Assembly (NCBI RefSeq): GCF_001422245.1
Contig: NZ_LMMM01000018.1
Span: 1,088 to 65,087 of the forward strand
Source: Rhizobium sp. Leaf262
GTDB taxonomy: Bacteria; Pseudomonadota; Alphaproteobacteria; Rhizobiales; Rhizobiaceae
Direction: 5' to 3'
DNA: 64,000 bases
The notes under the pieces are model-generated. The model saw nothing but the letters and a program-made list of their open reading frames with translations, ran no database searches and was not told the origin of the DNA. Positions 18,487 to 26,355 of the stretch are shown one piece after another. The position numbers were made by a program, and so were the translations under genes. Each line of letters begins with the position of its first letter. Position 1 is the first letter of the stretch.

Positions 18487-19293
18487 ATGTCGGGCAAAAT
18501 CGCGATGGATTATGGTTTGTTGATCATTCTGGCCATAGGCCTCAGCCTTTTCATGGTTGCAGCATGGGCGATACAGAGAAAAACCGGCGCTAGCGGCTGG
18601 ATCGACACGATCTGGTCGTTCTCCGTCGGGATCGGCGGACTTGTCGCCATTATCTTTGCTGATGGAGCCTTCGAACGGCGCGTTGCGGCTTTTCTCATCA
18701 TCGCCATCTGGTCGATCAGGCTTGGGAGCCACATCGGTTCGCGCACGAAGGGTGGTGGAGAAGACCCACGCTACGCAAAGCTCGTTGAGGAATGGGGAGC
18801 CAAGGCCAGTCGTCGGCTTTTTCAATTCCTACAAATTCAGGCCTTGGCAGGCTTCGTGCTCGTCCTTGCCATTTATGTCGCAGCATCAAACGCTGCCCCC
18901 TTCCCGACCCTGCTCGACGGTTTGGGCATCGCCATTGCACTCGCCGCGCTTGTCGGCGAAGCCCTGTCCGATCGTCAACTGGCGCAGTTCCGCAAGAAGC
19001 CGGAAGCGCGGACCGAGGTATGCGAAGACGGTCTTTGGCGGTATTCGCGGCATCCCAACTACTTCTTCGAGTGGCTTTTCTGGTGCGCTTGGCCTTTGCT
19101 GGCAATCACCGGTCCGTCGCCTTGGGGCTGGTCTGCCCTGCTGGCGCCGGTGTTGATGTACTGGCTGCTGGTCCACGCATCGGGAATCCCACCGCTGGAA
19201 GCCCATATGCTGCGCTCACGCGGAGAGAAGTTCCGGTCGCTGCAGCGCCGCGTCAACGCGTTTTTCCCCGGACCAAGAAAAGAGGAGGTCTAA
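18487..19293 (+). CDS. DUF1295 membrane protein
   Basis: 268-residue integral membrane protein with about six to seven hydrophobic segments and the C-terminal LWRYSRHPNYFFEWLFW motif of the steroid-reductase / isoprenylcysteine-methyltransferase-like superfamily. A lipid substrate is likely but unknown. It is the first gene of a tight three-gene operon with the methyltransferase (1 base apart) and a small membrane protein, which points to one lipid-modification route. Confidence 0.88.
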   Translation: MSGKIAMDYGLLIILAIGLSLFMVAAWAIQRKTGASGWIDTIWSFSVGIGGLVAIIFADGAFERRVAAFLIIAIWSIRLGSHIGSRTKGGGEDPRYAKLVEEWGAKASRRLFQFLQIQALAGFVLVLAIYVAASNAAPFPTLLDGLGIAIALAALVGEALSDRQLAQFRKKPEARTEVCEDGLWRYSRHPNYFFEWLFWCAWPLLAITGPSPWGWSALLAPVLMYWLLVHASGIPPLEAHMLRSRGEKFRSLQRRVNAFFPGPRKEEV

Positions 19294-19294
19294 A

Positions 19295-20326
19295 ATGAAC
19301 ATGCTGGCTTTTGCGATCAATACGGCTGAAAAAGCGCCGCTCTCCGACAACCTCACCCTCGTCGGCATCGACTTCCTGTGCAGCAGAACAAAGCGTCGAC
19401 TGGAAAAGGTGCCGCATGAAGACGAGCTTGCCTTCGTACGCGAAATGGCGAATTTCCCTGTGGCGACGCATACGGACGAAGCCAATCGTCAGCATTACGA
19501 GGTGCCATCGGAGTTCTTTGCGCTGGTTTTGGGCGCGCAGCGAAAATATTCCTGCTGCTATTATCCCAGCCCGACCACCACACTGGACGATGCCGAAACC
19601 GCCGCTCTGGCCGAAACCGTCAAGCACGCCGATATCCATGACGGCATGGATATTCTCGAGCTGGGCTGCGGCTGGGGATCGCTATCGCTTTATCTCGCAC
19701 GGCAGTTCCCCGCAGCGCGCATCACTTCGGTATCCAATTCTGCGTCCCAACGCGCCTATATCATCGGACAGGCGGCATCGCGGGGCGTCAAGAACCTGAC
19801 TGTCATCACCGCCGACATGAACGATTTTTCCCCGCCCGGCACCTACGACCGCATCGTGTCGGTAGAAATGTTCGAGCATATGTCGAACTGGCGCGCGCTC
19901 TTCGAGCGAACACGCAGTTGGCTGAAAGAGGACGGCAAGCTTTTCATCCATGTCTTCAACCACAAGGATCGCTCCTATCGTTTTGACGAAAGCAACCCCG
20001 CCGACTGGATCGCCCACCACTTTTTCACCGGCGGCATCATGCCAGCACTGGACCTGCCGCACCGCTTCGAAGACCTCTATAATGTCGAGGCCGAATGGCG
20101 CTGGTCCGGCGACCATTATCGACGCACGGCGATGGACTGGCTTGCCAATTTCGATAGGGAATCCGCAAGGATCACGCCGATATTGCAAAAGGTTTACGGC
20201 AAGGATGCCAACCTGTGGCGTCGCCGCTGGCGATTGTTCTTCCTGGCGACCGCGGGTCTTTTCGGGCATGAGAAGGGGAATGTCTGGGGCGTCGGACACT
20301 ATCTGCTGACACCGGCGAAGGTCTGA
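19295..20326 (+). CDS. Cyclopropane-fatty-acid-synthase-like methyltransferase
   Basis: 343-residue SAM-dependent methyltransferase of the cyclopropane synthase family. SAM motif I is LELGCGWGSLSLYLARQFPA, the post-I region is SVEMFEHM, and the substrate-side motif QHYEVPSEFFALVLG resembles QHYDLPNDFY of the family. It is shorter than E. coli Cfa (382), mainly at the N-terminus. These enzymes methylate double bonds of membrane phospholipid acyl chains, giving cyclopropane or methyl-branched/furan products. It lies in an operon with DUF1295 beside the ECF module, so stress-induced membrane modification is likely. The exact product is open. Confidence 0.88.
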   Translation: MNMLAFAINTAEKAPLSDNLTLVGIDFLCSRTKRRLEKVPHEDELAFVREMANFPVATHTDEANRQHYEVPSEFFALVLGAQRKYSCCYYPSPTTTLDDAETAALAETVKHADIHDGMDILELGCGWGSLSLYLARQFPAARITSVSNSASQRAYIIGQAASRGVKNLTVITADMNDFSPPGTYDRIVSVEMFEHMSNWRALFERTRSWLKEDGKLFIHVFNHKDRSYRFDESNPADWIAHHFFTGGIMPALDLPHRFEDLYNVEAEWRWSGDHYRRTAMDWLANFDRESARITPILQKVYGKDANLWRRRWRLFFLATAGLFGHEKGNVWGVGHYLLTPAKV

Positions 20327-20328
20327 CC

Positions 20329-20877
20329 ATGGCCGAGGATAGAAAATATGATCCCCTCACCGCAGCAACGCTGACCGTTGCCTGGGTGATCATTCTCAAC
20401 AAGCCCTTCTATCCTCTCAGCATCTGGTGGCTTGTAGGTAACGGCGTGGAGGCGTCGCTGATCAGCGTCGTTTCCATGGTGTTCTTTCTGGCCATACCTT
20501 TGATTGCGCGCCACTCTTCACTTGCAGCGCGGATCGCCCTGCCCGCCATTGGCACTCTCGATACGATTTTCGAGACAAAGCTGTTCGGGCCGGGCTCCGG
20601 CACGGAACTATTCTTTGCCGCCTGCATCATGCTCGTGGCGGTCTCGTTCCGTCAGGGCGAACGCCTGTGGCAGGTGGGAATGACCGGGATGGTTTTTGCC
20701 GGGTTCCTGTGGACGCGCTATATGATCGGCGGGGCGCTGCATGTGTGGAGCGAACCCGATCTGGCCACATTGCTGAACCTGAACGCCTTTGCCGTCGCGT
20801 GCCTGACGGCTTTCATCGCCTTGCGCTATGCGGGGTTGAACCGGGATGCCTATTCCTCAGGCACAAGCCCGTCATAA
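20329..20877 (+). CDS. Membrane protein of the lipid operon
   Basis: 182-residue polytopic membrane protein with about five hydrophobic segments. I do not recognise the family. It starts two bases after the methyltransferase stop (TGACCATG), so it is co-translated with it. The last 28 bases overlap the 3' end of a small convergent gene. Confidence 0.78.
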   Translation: MAEDRKYDPLTAATLTVAWVIILNKPFYPLSIWWLVGNGVEASLISVVSMVFFLAIPLIARHSSLAARIALPAIGTLDTIFETKLFGPGSGTELFFAACIMLVAVSFRQGERLWQVGMTGMVFAGFLWTRYMIGGALHVWSEPDLATLLNLNAFAVACLTAFIALRYAGLNRDAYSSGTSPS

Positions 20878-21059
20878 ACCTCCAGCAGCGCCGCGGAAAT
20901 TGCTGCGCCGAGACTGTTTGCCGCCTCCCTGATGGCGTTTTCGTCGCCATCGCGTGCTGCTATGGCCAGATCTGACCCCTCGTCCGAAATGATGGCCTTG
21001 GCACGTTCGATCGCCCAGAGGCCGAAATCGCCGCGATTGTCTATCGAGACCGTACCCAT
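20850..21059 (-). CDS. Small hypothetical protein
   Basis: 69 residues, acidic and helical (AIERAKAIISDEGSDLAIAA..REAANSLGAAISAALLEVYD), no membrane segment. The frame opens at 21083, but a weak ribosome site (AGAGAG) lies before ATG 21059. Family not recognised. Its last 28 bases overlap the convergent membrane-protein gene, and both proteins look genuine. Confidence 0.6.
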   Translation of the reverse strand: MGTVSIDNRGDFGLWAIERAKAIISDEGSDLAIAARDGDENAIREAANSLGAAISAALLEVYDGLVPEE

Positions 21060-21268
21060 TGATCTCTCTACCCGGTTGGCCATTGCGGCATAGGGCGGTT
21101 ATATATTGCGAGGCTGGTCCGACTGTCAAAACTTGAGAGACCGCGACCGTTCGGCTACCAACCTCCGGCTGATCACGACAGGGATCAATGCTGCGATTTT
21201 TGCGTTATGTTTGAGATCAATTTGATCGAAAACTCTTTTGAACGACCCAGAACAAGGAAGCATTTCTC

Positions 21269-22684
21269 ATGAGCCTGAAGTTTGGAACGAGCGGTCTTCG
21301 CGGACTTTCGCAGGATTTGAAAGGCAAGGCATCCGCCATATATGCCACAGCTTTCGCGCGACATCTTCTGGCATCGGGAATGGCAAAGCATGGCGATCCC
21401 GTGCTGATTGGCCAGGATTTTAGAGAGTCCAGTCCGGCAATCGCCGAAACCTGCATCGGCGCTCTGACAGCTTCTGGCTTCAAGCCGCTCGACTGCGGAG
21501 CCCTGCCGACACCGGCGCTTGCACTTTATGCCATGTCCATGAAAACAGCGGCGCTGATGATCACCGGTTCCCACATCCCCGCAGATCGCAACGGCATCAA
21601 GTTCTATCGCCCGGACGGCGAAATCGACAAGCAGGACGAAAATGCCATTTCCGAACTCGCCAGGCAGGTCGAAAAAGAAACGCTGGACGTTCCCTCGACC
21701 TCTGCCGAGAACAGAGAAACCGAAGCCAAGCAGTTTTTCTACGACCGCAACATCTCGCTTCTGCCCGAGAATGCACTCTCAGGCCTCAAGATCGGTGTTT
21801 ACCAGCACAGCACGGTTGCCCGTGACATGTTCGTCGATGTCCTCAAACACTACGGCGCAGATGTCGTGGCCTTGGGACGCTCCGAAACGTTTATTCCGGT
21901 CGATACGGAGGCCGTTTCGGCAGACACGCTGGAAAAGCTAAAGGCCTGGTCCGCCGAACATCATCTTGACGCGATCATTTCCGCCGATGGAGATGGTGAT
22001 CGTCCACTTCTGGCCGACGAGCAGGGTACGCCGCTGCGGGGCGATCTGCTTGGTCTCATAACCGCGAATTTCCTGAAAGCGGACGTCGTCGTCACGCCGG
22101 TCACGTCCAATTCGGGCATCGAGGCAAATGGCGACTTTGACGTCATTCGCACTAAGGTCGGTTCGCCTTACGTCATCGCAGGCATGAACGAGGCACGCAG
22201 CAGCGGCAAAAACGGTGTCATCGGCTTCGAGGCCAATGGCGGCTTCCTAACAGCAACGCCATTCACGCTGAACGGCAAGTCCGTCTCGCCCCTGCCGACC
22301 CGTGATTGTTTTCTGCCTCTGCTGGCGGCCCTGCAACTGGTCTCCAAAGAGCACAAGCCACTTTCCTCCATTGCAGCCGGCTACGAACTGCCGGTGGCAG
22401 CTGCGGACCGACTGCAGGATTTCCCGCAGGAGAAGAGTGCAGCGCTCATGGCGCATCTACGGTCGTCACGCACCAATCTCGAAAGTTTTCTGGCACCGAT
22501 CGGCGCTGTCGAGAACACCAGCGACATTGACGGGCTTCGAGTTACGCTTGGCAATGGCAATACGATCCACTTCCGTCCATCAGGAAACGCACCGGAAATG
22601 CGTTGCTATGTGGAAGCCGCCAATGAAGACGAGGCGGATGCTCTGTTGACCAGAGGCCTGCACCTGCTCAACCAGTTCGGCTGA
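21269..22684 (+). CDS. Phosphomannomutase/phosphoglucomutase family protein
   Basis: 471 residues with the four-domain phosphohexomutase layout: N-terminal KFGTSGLRG, phosphoserine loop TGSHIPADRNG, metal loop DGDGDRP, sugar-binding GFEANGGF and phosphate loop RPSGNAPEMR. The serine loop is the TGSHIP variant rather than TASHNP, as in some rhizobial mutases. It interconverts hexose 1- and 6-phosphates for polysaccharide precursors. AAGGAAG precedes the ATG, and a good terminator follows. It is monocistronic. Confidence 0.92.
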   Translation: MSLKFGTSGLRGLSQDLKGKASAIYATAFARHLLASGMAKHGDPVLIGQDFRESSPAIAETCIGALTASGFKPLDCGALPTPALALYAMSMKTAALMITGSHIPADRNGIKFYRPDGEIDKQDENAISELARQVEKETLDVPSTSAENRETEAKQFFYDRNISLLPENALSGLKIGVYQHSTVARDMFVDVLKHYGADVVALGRSETFIPVDTEAVSADTLEKLKAWSAEHHLDAIISADGDGDRPLLADEQGTPLRGDLLGLITANFLKADVVVTPVTSNSGIEANGDFDVIRTKVGSPYVIAGMNEARSSGKNGVIGFEANGGFLTATPFTLNGKSVSPLPTRDCFLPLLAALQLVSKEHKPLSSIAAGYELPVAAADRLQDFPQEKSAALMAHLRSSRTNLESFLAPIGAVENTSDIDGLRVTLGNGNTIHFRPSGNAPEMRCYVEAANEDEADALLTRGLHLLNQFG

Positions 22685-22695
22685 CCAGCACGATC

Positions 22696-22727
22696 AACGG
22701 TGCGGCGAGCCGAATTGCCGCACCGTT
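22696..22727 (+). terminator. Terminator of the phosphohexomutase gene
   Basis: Perfect 11-bp stem (22696-22706 with 22717-22727) and 10-base loop, followed by TGTTTCCTGTT. Confidence 0.75.
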
Positions 22728-22788
22728 TGTTTCCTGTTGCGCTTGCTCGTCGGAAACGGCAAAACCTGTGCAAACGGAGATTGCTGAC

Positions 22789-23190
22789 GTGGCAGACGAT
22801 ACCATCACGCTTTACGAGGCCATAGGTGGCGAAAAGACCGTGCACGCGCTGACCAGACGCTTCTACGAGCTGATGGACACGCTGCCGGAGGCCTCCAACT
22901 GCCGCGCAATCCACCCTTCGGATCTCAGCCAGAGCGAAAGCAAGTTCCGCGACTACCTGCTGGGATACCTTGGTGGACCACCAGTCTATGTCGAAAAATA
23001 TGGGCACCCCATGCTGCGGCGTCGCCACTTCGTCGCCCCCATTGGAGCGGTAGAGCGAGACGAATGGCTGCTCTGCTTCCGTCGCGCCATGGACGAGACC
23101 ATCGAAAACCCCAAGCTTCGCGATATCATCTGGGCACCCGTCGAGCGGCTCGCCCACCACATGCAAAATCAGGAAGAGCCTGCGCCATGA
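22789..23190 (+). CDS. Group II truncated haemoglobin
   Basis: 133 residues. Family landmarks are RRFYELMDTLPEA (B helix), the LGGPPVYVEKYGHPMLRRRH segment ending in the proximal His, and a Trp in RDIIWAPVE at the G8 position. It binds haem and O2/NO, with likely roles in NO detoxification or redox chemistry. Start taken as GTG 22789, with GGAG upstream; GTG 22768 is the other in-frame option. The stop overlaps the start of the DUF423 gene (ATGA). Confidence 0.9.
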   Translation: MADDTITLYEAIGGEKTVHALTRRFYELMDTLPEASNCRAIHPSDLSQSESKFRDYLLGYLGGPPVYVEKYGHPMLRRRHFVAPIGAVERDEWLLCFRRAMDETIENPKLRDIIWAPVERLAHHMQNQEEPAP

Positions 23191-23561
23191 CGACCGACCT
23201 GCTGCGACGGGCAGCACTTTTTCTTTCCGGTATGATGGGGGCGGGCGGCGTAGCATTGGCGGCAGCGGCCAACCACACCGGCGCGACTCATATGCTTGGC
23301 AATGCTTCGGCCATGTGCCTTGCCCATGCACCCATTCTTCTGGGTATCTACCTCGGATGGTCGCGAATAAAGACCGCCGCGCCCGCAGTCATCTTGCTGG
23401 GATTGGGAACCCTGCTCTTTGCAGGCGATCTCGTTTCCAGACAGTTTACCGGCAATGGCTTGTTTCCCATGGCCGCGCCCGCTGGCGGCCTTGGAATGAT
23501 GCTGGGATGGATCGTCCTGTCCTGCGCTGCCTTTTTCAAGACAGCGCATCGCGATCTCTAA
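23187..23561 (+). CDS. DUF423 small membrane protein
   Basis: 124 residues, four hydrophobic segments, with the DUF423 (YgdD-like) glycine/alanine-rich pattern GMMGAGGVALAAAANHTGAT. Function unknown. The ATG overlaps the haemoglobin stop by four bases, so the two are coupled. The last four bases overlap the stop of the convergent DUF2325 gene. Confidence 0.83.
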   Translation: MTTDLLRRAALFLSGMMGAGGVALAAAANHTGATHMLGNASAMCLAHAPILLGIYLGWSRIKTAAPAVILLGLGTLLFAGDLVSRQFTGNGLFPMAAPAGGLGMMLGWIVLSCAAFFKTAHRDL

Positions 23562-23968
23562 TTGGCAGCGCTACGGTCGTTCATCGTCTGAAGCGCTCGC
23601 TCGAGACTGGACTTGCTGCCATTCCGCAATGGGATGAAGGTCTTGCCGAATTTCTTGCAGCCGGATTTCACCCGCAGACAAGCATCATGGCTGATACAGT
23701 CGATGGGGCAGAAGACGCAATCGACCGATGGCAGCAACGTATCGATCCGCGAAACCGCTTCACGCAGACCGCCATCGTGATGGATGAGTTCCGCATCGAA
23801 ATTGCTGGCGATCTGGCGAAGATGTGCGACCTGACAATCACGACCGCCGACATATAGAAAACTCTTCGGCCCGGCGGGCGTTTGCTGCGAAGCGGTTTGC
23901 TCGACCTGCTGCGGGCGATTATCCCGCTTGCCGTTCCGCTCCGCCTTCTTCTTTTCCTTGCGCGCCAT
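23558..23968 (-). CDS. DUF2325 protein
   Basis: 136 residues. A basic, disordered N-terminus (ARKEKKKAERNGKRDNRP) precedes a DUF2325 domain: FLYVGGRDCQVAHLRQIA, IHHDGGLREAVSRIDTLLP and the cysteine pair VFCPIDCISHDAC. The cysteines could bind a metal or form disulfides. Function unknown; relatives occur near redox and metal genes. Convergent with the haemoglobin/DUF423 pair. Confidence 0.86.
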   Translation of the reverse strand: MARKEKKKAERNGKRDNRPQQVEQTASQQTPAGPKSFLYVGGRDCQVAHLRQIASNFDAELIHHDGGLREAVSRIDTLLPSVDCVFCPIDCISHDACLRVKSGCKKFGKTFIPLRNGSKSSLERALQTMNDRSAAN

Positions 23969-24067
23969 GCCTCATCCTATCGTTGAAAGTCACCACCTGT
24001 GTGATCAGGTTGCCGACACGATAATAAAGATGAGTTTTAGAGTAAAGTATAAAGTTGAACGTAAACC

Positions 24068-24724
24068 TCATGTTTTTCGAAATGGCGTGGGATTTATCCC
24101 CAGCCCGCCCATGAAAAGCTGCTCCAGAAAACGGGCGGCGTCTTCAAACCGGCCTTCTCCGGCGTTGGAACCCAATACCGCGCGAACCTGCACATCGAAA
24201 TCCGCATAGTGCTGTGTCGTCGACCAAATGGAGAATATTAGATGATAGGGATCACAGGCGGCCATGCGGCCAGCCTTGATCCAGGAGCGGATGACCTCAG
24301 CCTTTTCATCAACAAGTTGCTTCAATGGCCCCTTCAACTCGTCCTCTACATGGGGCGCACCCTGCAAAACCTCATTTGCAAACAAACGACTTTCCCGGGG
24401 AAAATCCCTCGCCATTTCCAGCTTGCGGCGAAGATAGGATCGGATTTCCGAATGGGGGTCTCCACTTTCATCGAAGGCACGCAAGGGGTCCAGCCATGTG
24501 TCGAGCACACGCTGGATCAACGCACGGTGCATCGCCTCCTTGGTCCGGAAATAATAGAGCACGTTGGGCTTCGACATACCCGCGACCTCCGCAATCTGAT
24601 CGATCGTCGTCCCACGAAAGCCGTTGACGGAAAATACATCGAGAGCCGCCTCAAGAATGCACGCTTCTTTTTCTTCCTGAATTCGTGTCCGCTTCCGGGT
24701 TTTGGCCGCTCTGGGGATGGGCAT
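24068..24724 (-). CDS. TetR-family regulator, RutR-like
   Basis: 218 residues with an N-terminal TetR helix-turn-helix (TTIDQIAEVAGMSKPNVLYY) and an all-helical ligand domain resembling the RutR/YcdC C-terminal family. RutR proteins sense pyrimidines, but residue-level specificity cannot be read here. It is divergent from the RND efflux operon with a 420-base gap, so control of that operon is possible but not shown. Confidence 0.86.
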   Translation of the reverse strand: MPIPRAAKTRKRTRIQEEKEACILEAALDVFSVNGFRGTTIDQIAEVAGMSKPNVLYYFRTKEAMHRALIQRVLDTWLDPLRAFDESGDPHSEIRSYLRRKLEMARDFPRESRLFANEVLQGAPHVEDELKGPLKQLVDEKAEVIRSWIKAGRMAACDPYHLIFSIWSTTQHYADFDVQVRAVLGSNAGEGRFEDAARFLEQLFMGGLGINPTPFRKT

Positions 24725-25145
24725 GGGCTGTTCTCTGAATGTTTTGAATGCGAAATCTGGCTTAGGAAAAATCGAAACCTGATCGGACGATGGAATCTTC
24801 GGCAGTCGAAGCCGAGATTCGCAATCTTTACCAGCCAGTCAAATTGCTGATGGTACTTTGAAGAACAGCTATTTTTTTAGCAAGAGGCTGCCACGACAGA
24901 ACCGCAACATGCTCGTCATCAGCGTTTATGAGGTGGATTGAATTCAGCGAGGTGAAGAATTACATTCTGCTCGACAGACTTGGATTTACCTTGCGGTCAA
25001 CTTCGCCCGGATCACTGGGACAGAGTTGTGAGGAGTGCGGAAATCCGCGAGGTGGGGAAGCGCTGTCACCCCGATTTTAGCATTTTTCGTCGCATAACAT
25101 TCAAGGGCGTTCCATACGCGCAAGGATGTGCGGAACGACCTTAGA
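24725..25145. other. Intergenic region between the TetR and RND genes
   Basis: No gene seen. It contains an imperfect hairpin at 24793-24820 (two 5-bp blocks with one bulge, 7-base loop) 70 bases upstream of the TetR start. I find no clear long operator palindrome. Confidence 0.45.
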
Positions 25146-26342
25146 ATGGACAGCGACATGCAGCGCACGACACACCTTTCCCGGCTCCTGACGATCTTGC
25201 TGGCGTCAACCCTCGTCATGCCTGGATTTGCCCATTCTCAAGGCGGTAACGACCGCAAGAACCTGCCTTCTATCGTCGTTAGTGAAGCAACCAAGCGCGA
25301 TCTGGTCGATCGCGTCGTGGCGACGGGTACGATCAAGCCGGTCGATGAAATCTACGTACAGCCGCTGGTCGACGGCCTCTCGGTGGAAAAACTGAATGTC
25401 GATGTCGGAGAAAAGGTCGAGGCTGGCGCCTCCCTTGCCGAACTTTCCCGCGATAGCCTCATCCTCCAGAAAAGCCAGTTGCAGGCCAACCGGGCGAAAG
25501 CCGAAGCTTCGGTTGCCCAAAGCAAGGCGCAGGTGATCGAAGCGCAGGCCAATTACGACGACGCCGTTCGCCAGCGTGATCGGGCCGGGCGTCTCGGCAA
25601 ATCCGGGTCCGGCTCGGTTTCTCAGGTCGAGCAGACTGCCGCAGCAGCAGACGTCGCGCAGGCGCGGCTTCAGGCATCAAAACAGGCGGTCACGGTCGGC
25701 GAAGCGGACGTCAAGGTCGTCGACTCGCAAATCGACGATATCGATCTCAAGCTGTCCCGCACCAGTGTCAAGACACCGGTTTCCGGCGTCGTGTCGGCGA
25801 AAAACGCTCGCGTCGGCGCAATTGCAAGCGGCTCGGGCGAGCCGCTGTTTACAGTCATCAAGGACAATGCCATCGAGCTTGTTGCCGACCTCTCCGAAAC
25901 GGATATCCAGAGCGTGAAGATCGGCCAGAAAGCGCTCATTACCGTTGCCGGCGGTCGCAACAAGATCGAAGGCAAGGTCCGTCTCGTATCACCGACAGTG
26001 GATGCGACCACCCGCCTCGGCTCCGTCCACATCGTCCTGCCCATAGACAGCCCGGCCCGTGCCGGCATGTATGGCAGTGCCGAGGTGGTGATCGCCTCAG
26101 CCAATGCCGTAGCACTGCCCCTGTCGGCGGTAACATCGGGTCGAGATGGCTCCACCACCAGACGGGTGGAGAACGGTGTCGTCAAACAGGTGAAGGTCGA
26201 AATCGGCATTCAGGACGGTGGCTATATCGAGATCAAAAGCGGTCTTTCCGCTGGCGATGTCGTGGTCGAAAAAGCCGGTGCATTCGTGCGAGATGGCGAC
26301 AAGATCAATCCGGTCCCGGCTGATGCCGCAGCCTCGAACTGA
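25146..26342 (+). CDS. RND efflux periplasmic adaptor (HlyD/MFP family)
   Basis: About 398 residues. The hydrophobic N-terminal export signal (LLTILLASTLVMPGFAHSQG) is followed by a biotinyl-lipoyl half-motif, a coiled-coil hairpin (QLQANRAKAEASVAQSKAQV..), and the second lipoyl half KTPVSGVVSAKNARVGAIAS. It bridges the RND pump to an outer-membrane channel; no channel gene is adjacent. Starts GTG 25128, ATG 25146 and ATG 25158 are all in frame and none has a clear ribosome site, so the N-terminus is uncertain. It is 13 bases before the pump gene. Confidence 0.87.
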   Translation: MDSDMQRTTHLSRLLTILLASTLVMPGFAHSQGGNDRKNLPSIVVSEATKRDLVDRVVATGTIKPVDEIYVQPLVDGLSVEKLNVDVGEKVEAGASLAELSRDSLILQKSQLQANRAKAEASVAQSKAQVIEAQANYDDAVRQRDRAGRLGKSGSGSVSQVEQTAAAADVAQARLQASKQAVTVGEADVKVVDSQIDDIDLKLSRTSVKTPVSGVVSAKNARVGAIASGSGEPLFTVIKDNAIELVADLSETDIQSVKIGQKALITVAGGRNKIEGKVRLVSPTVDATTRLGSVHIVLPIDSPARAGMYGSAEVVIASANAVALPLSAVTSGRDGSTTRRVENGVVKQVKVEIGIQDGGYIEIKSGLSAGDVVVEKAGAFVRDGDKINPVPADAAASN

Positions 26343-26355
26343 CTGAGGAACCACC

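Noticed and set aside
21215-21227. GATCAATTTGATC as an FNR-type site upstream of the phosphohexomutase
   Set aside because: The half sites are in the reverse order (ATCAA then TTGAT) with one base between, which is not an FNR box.
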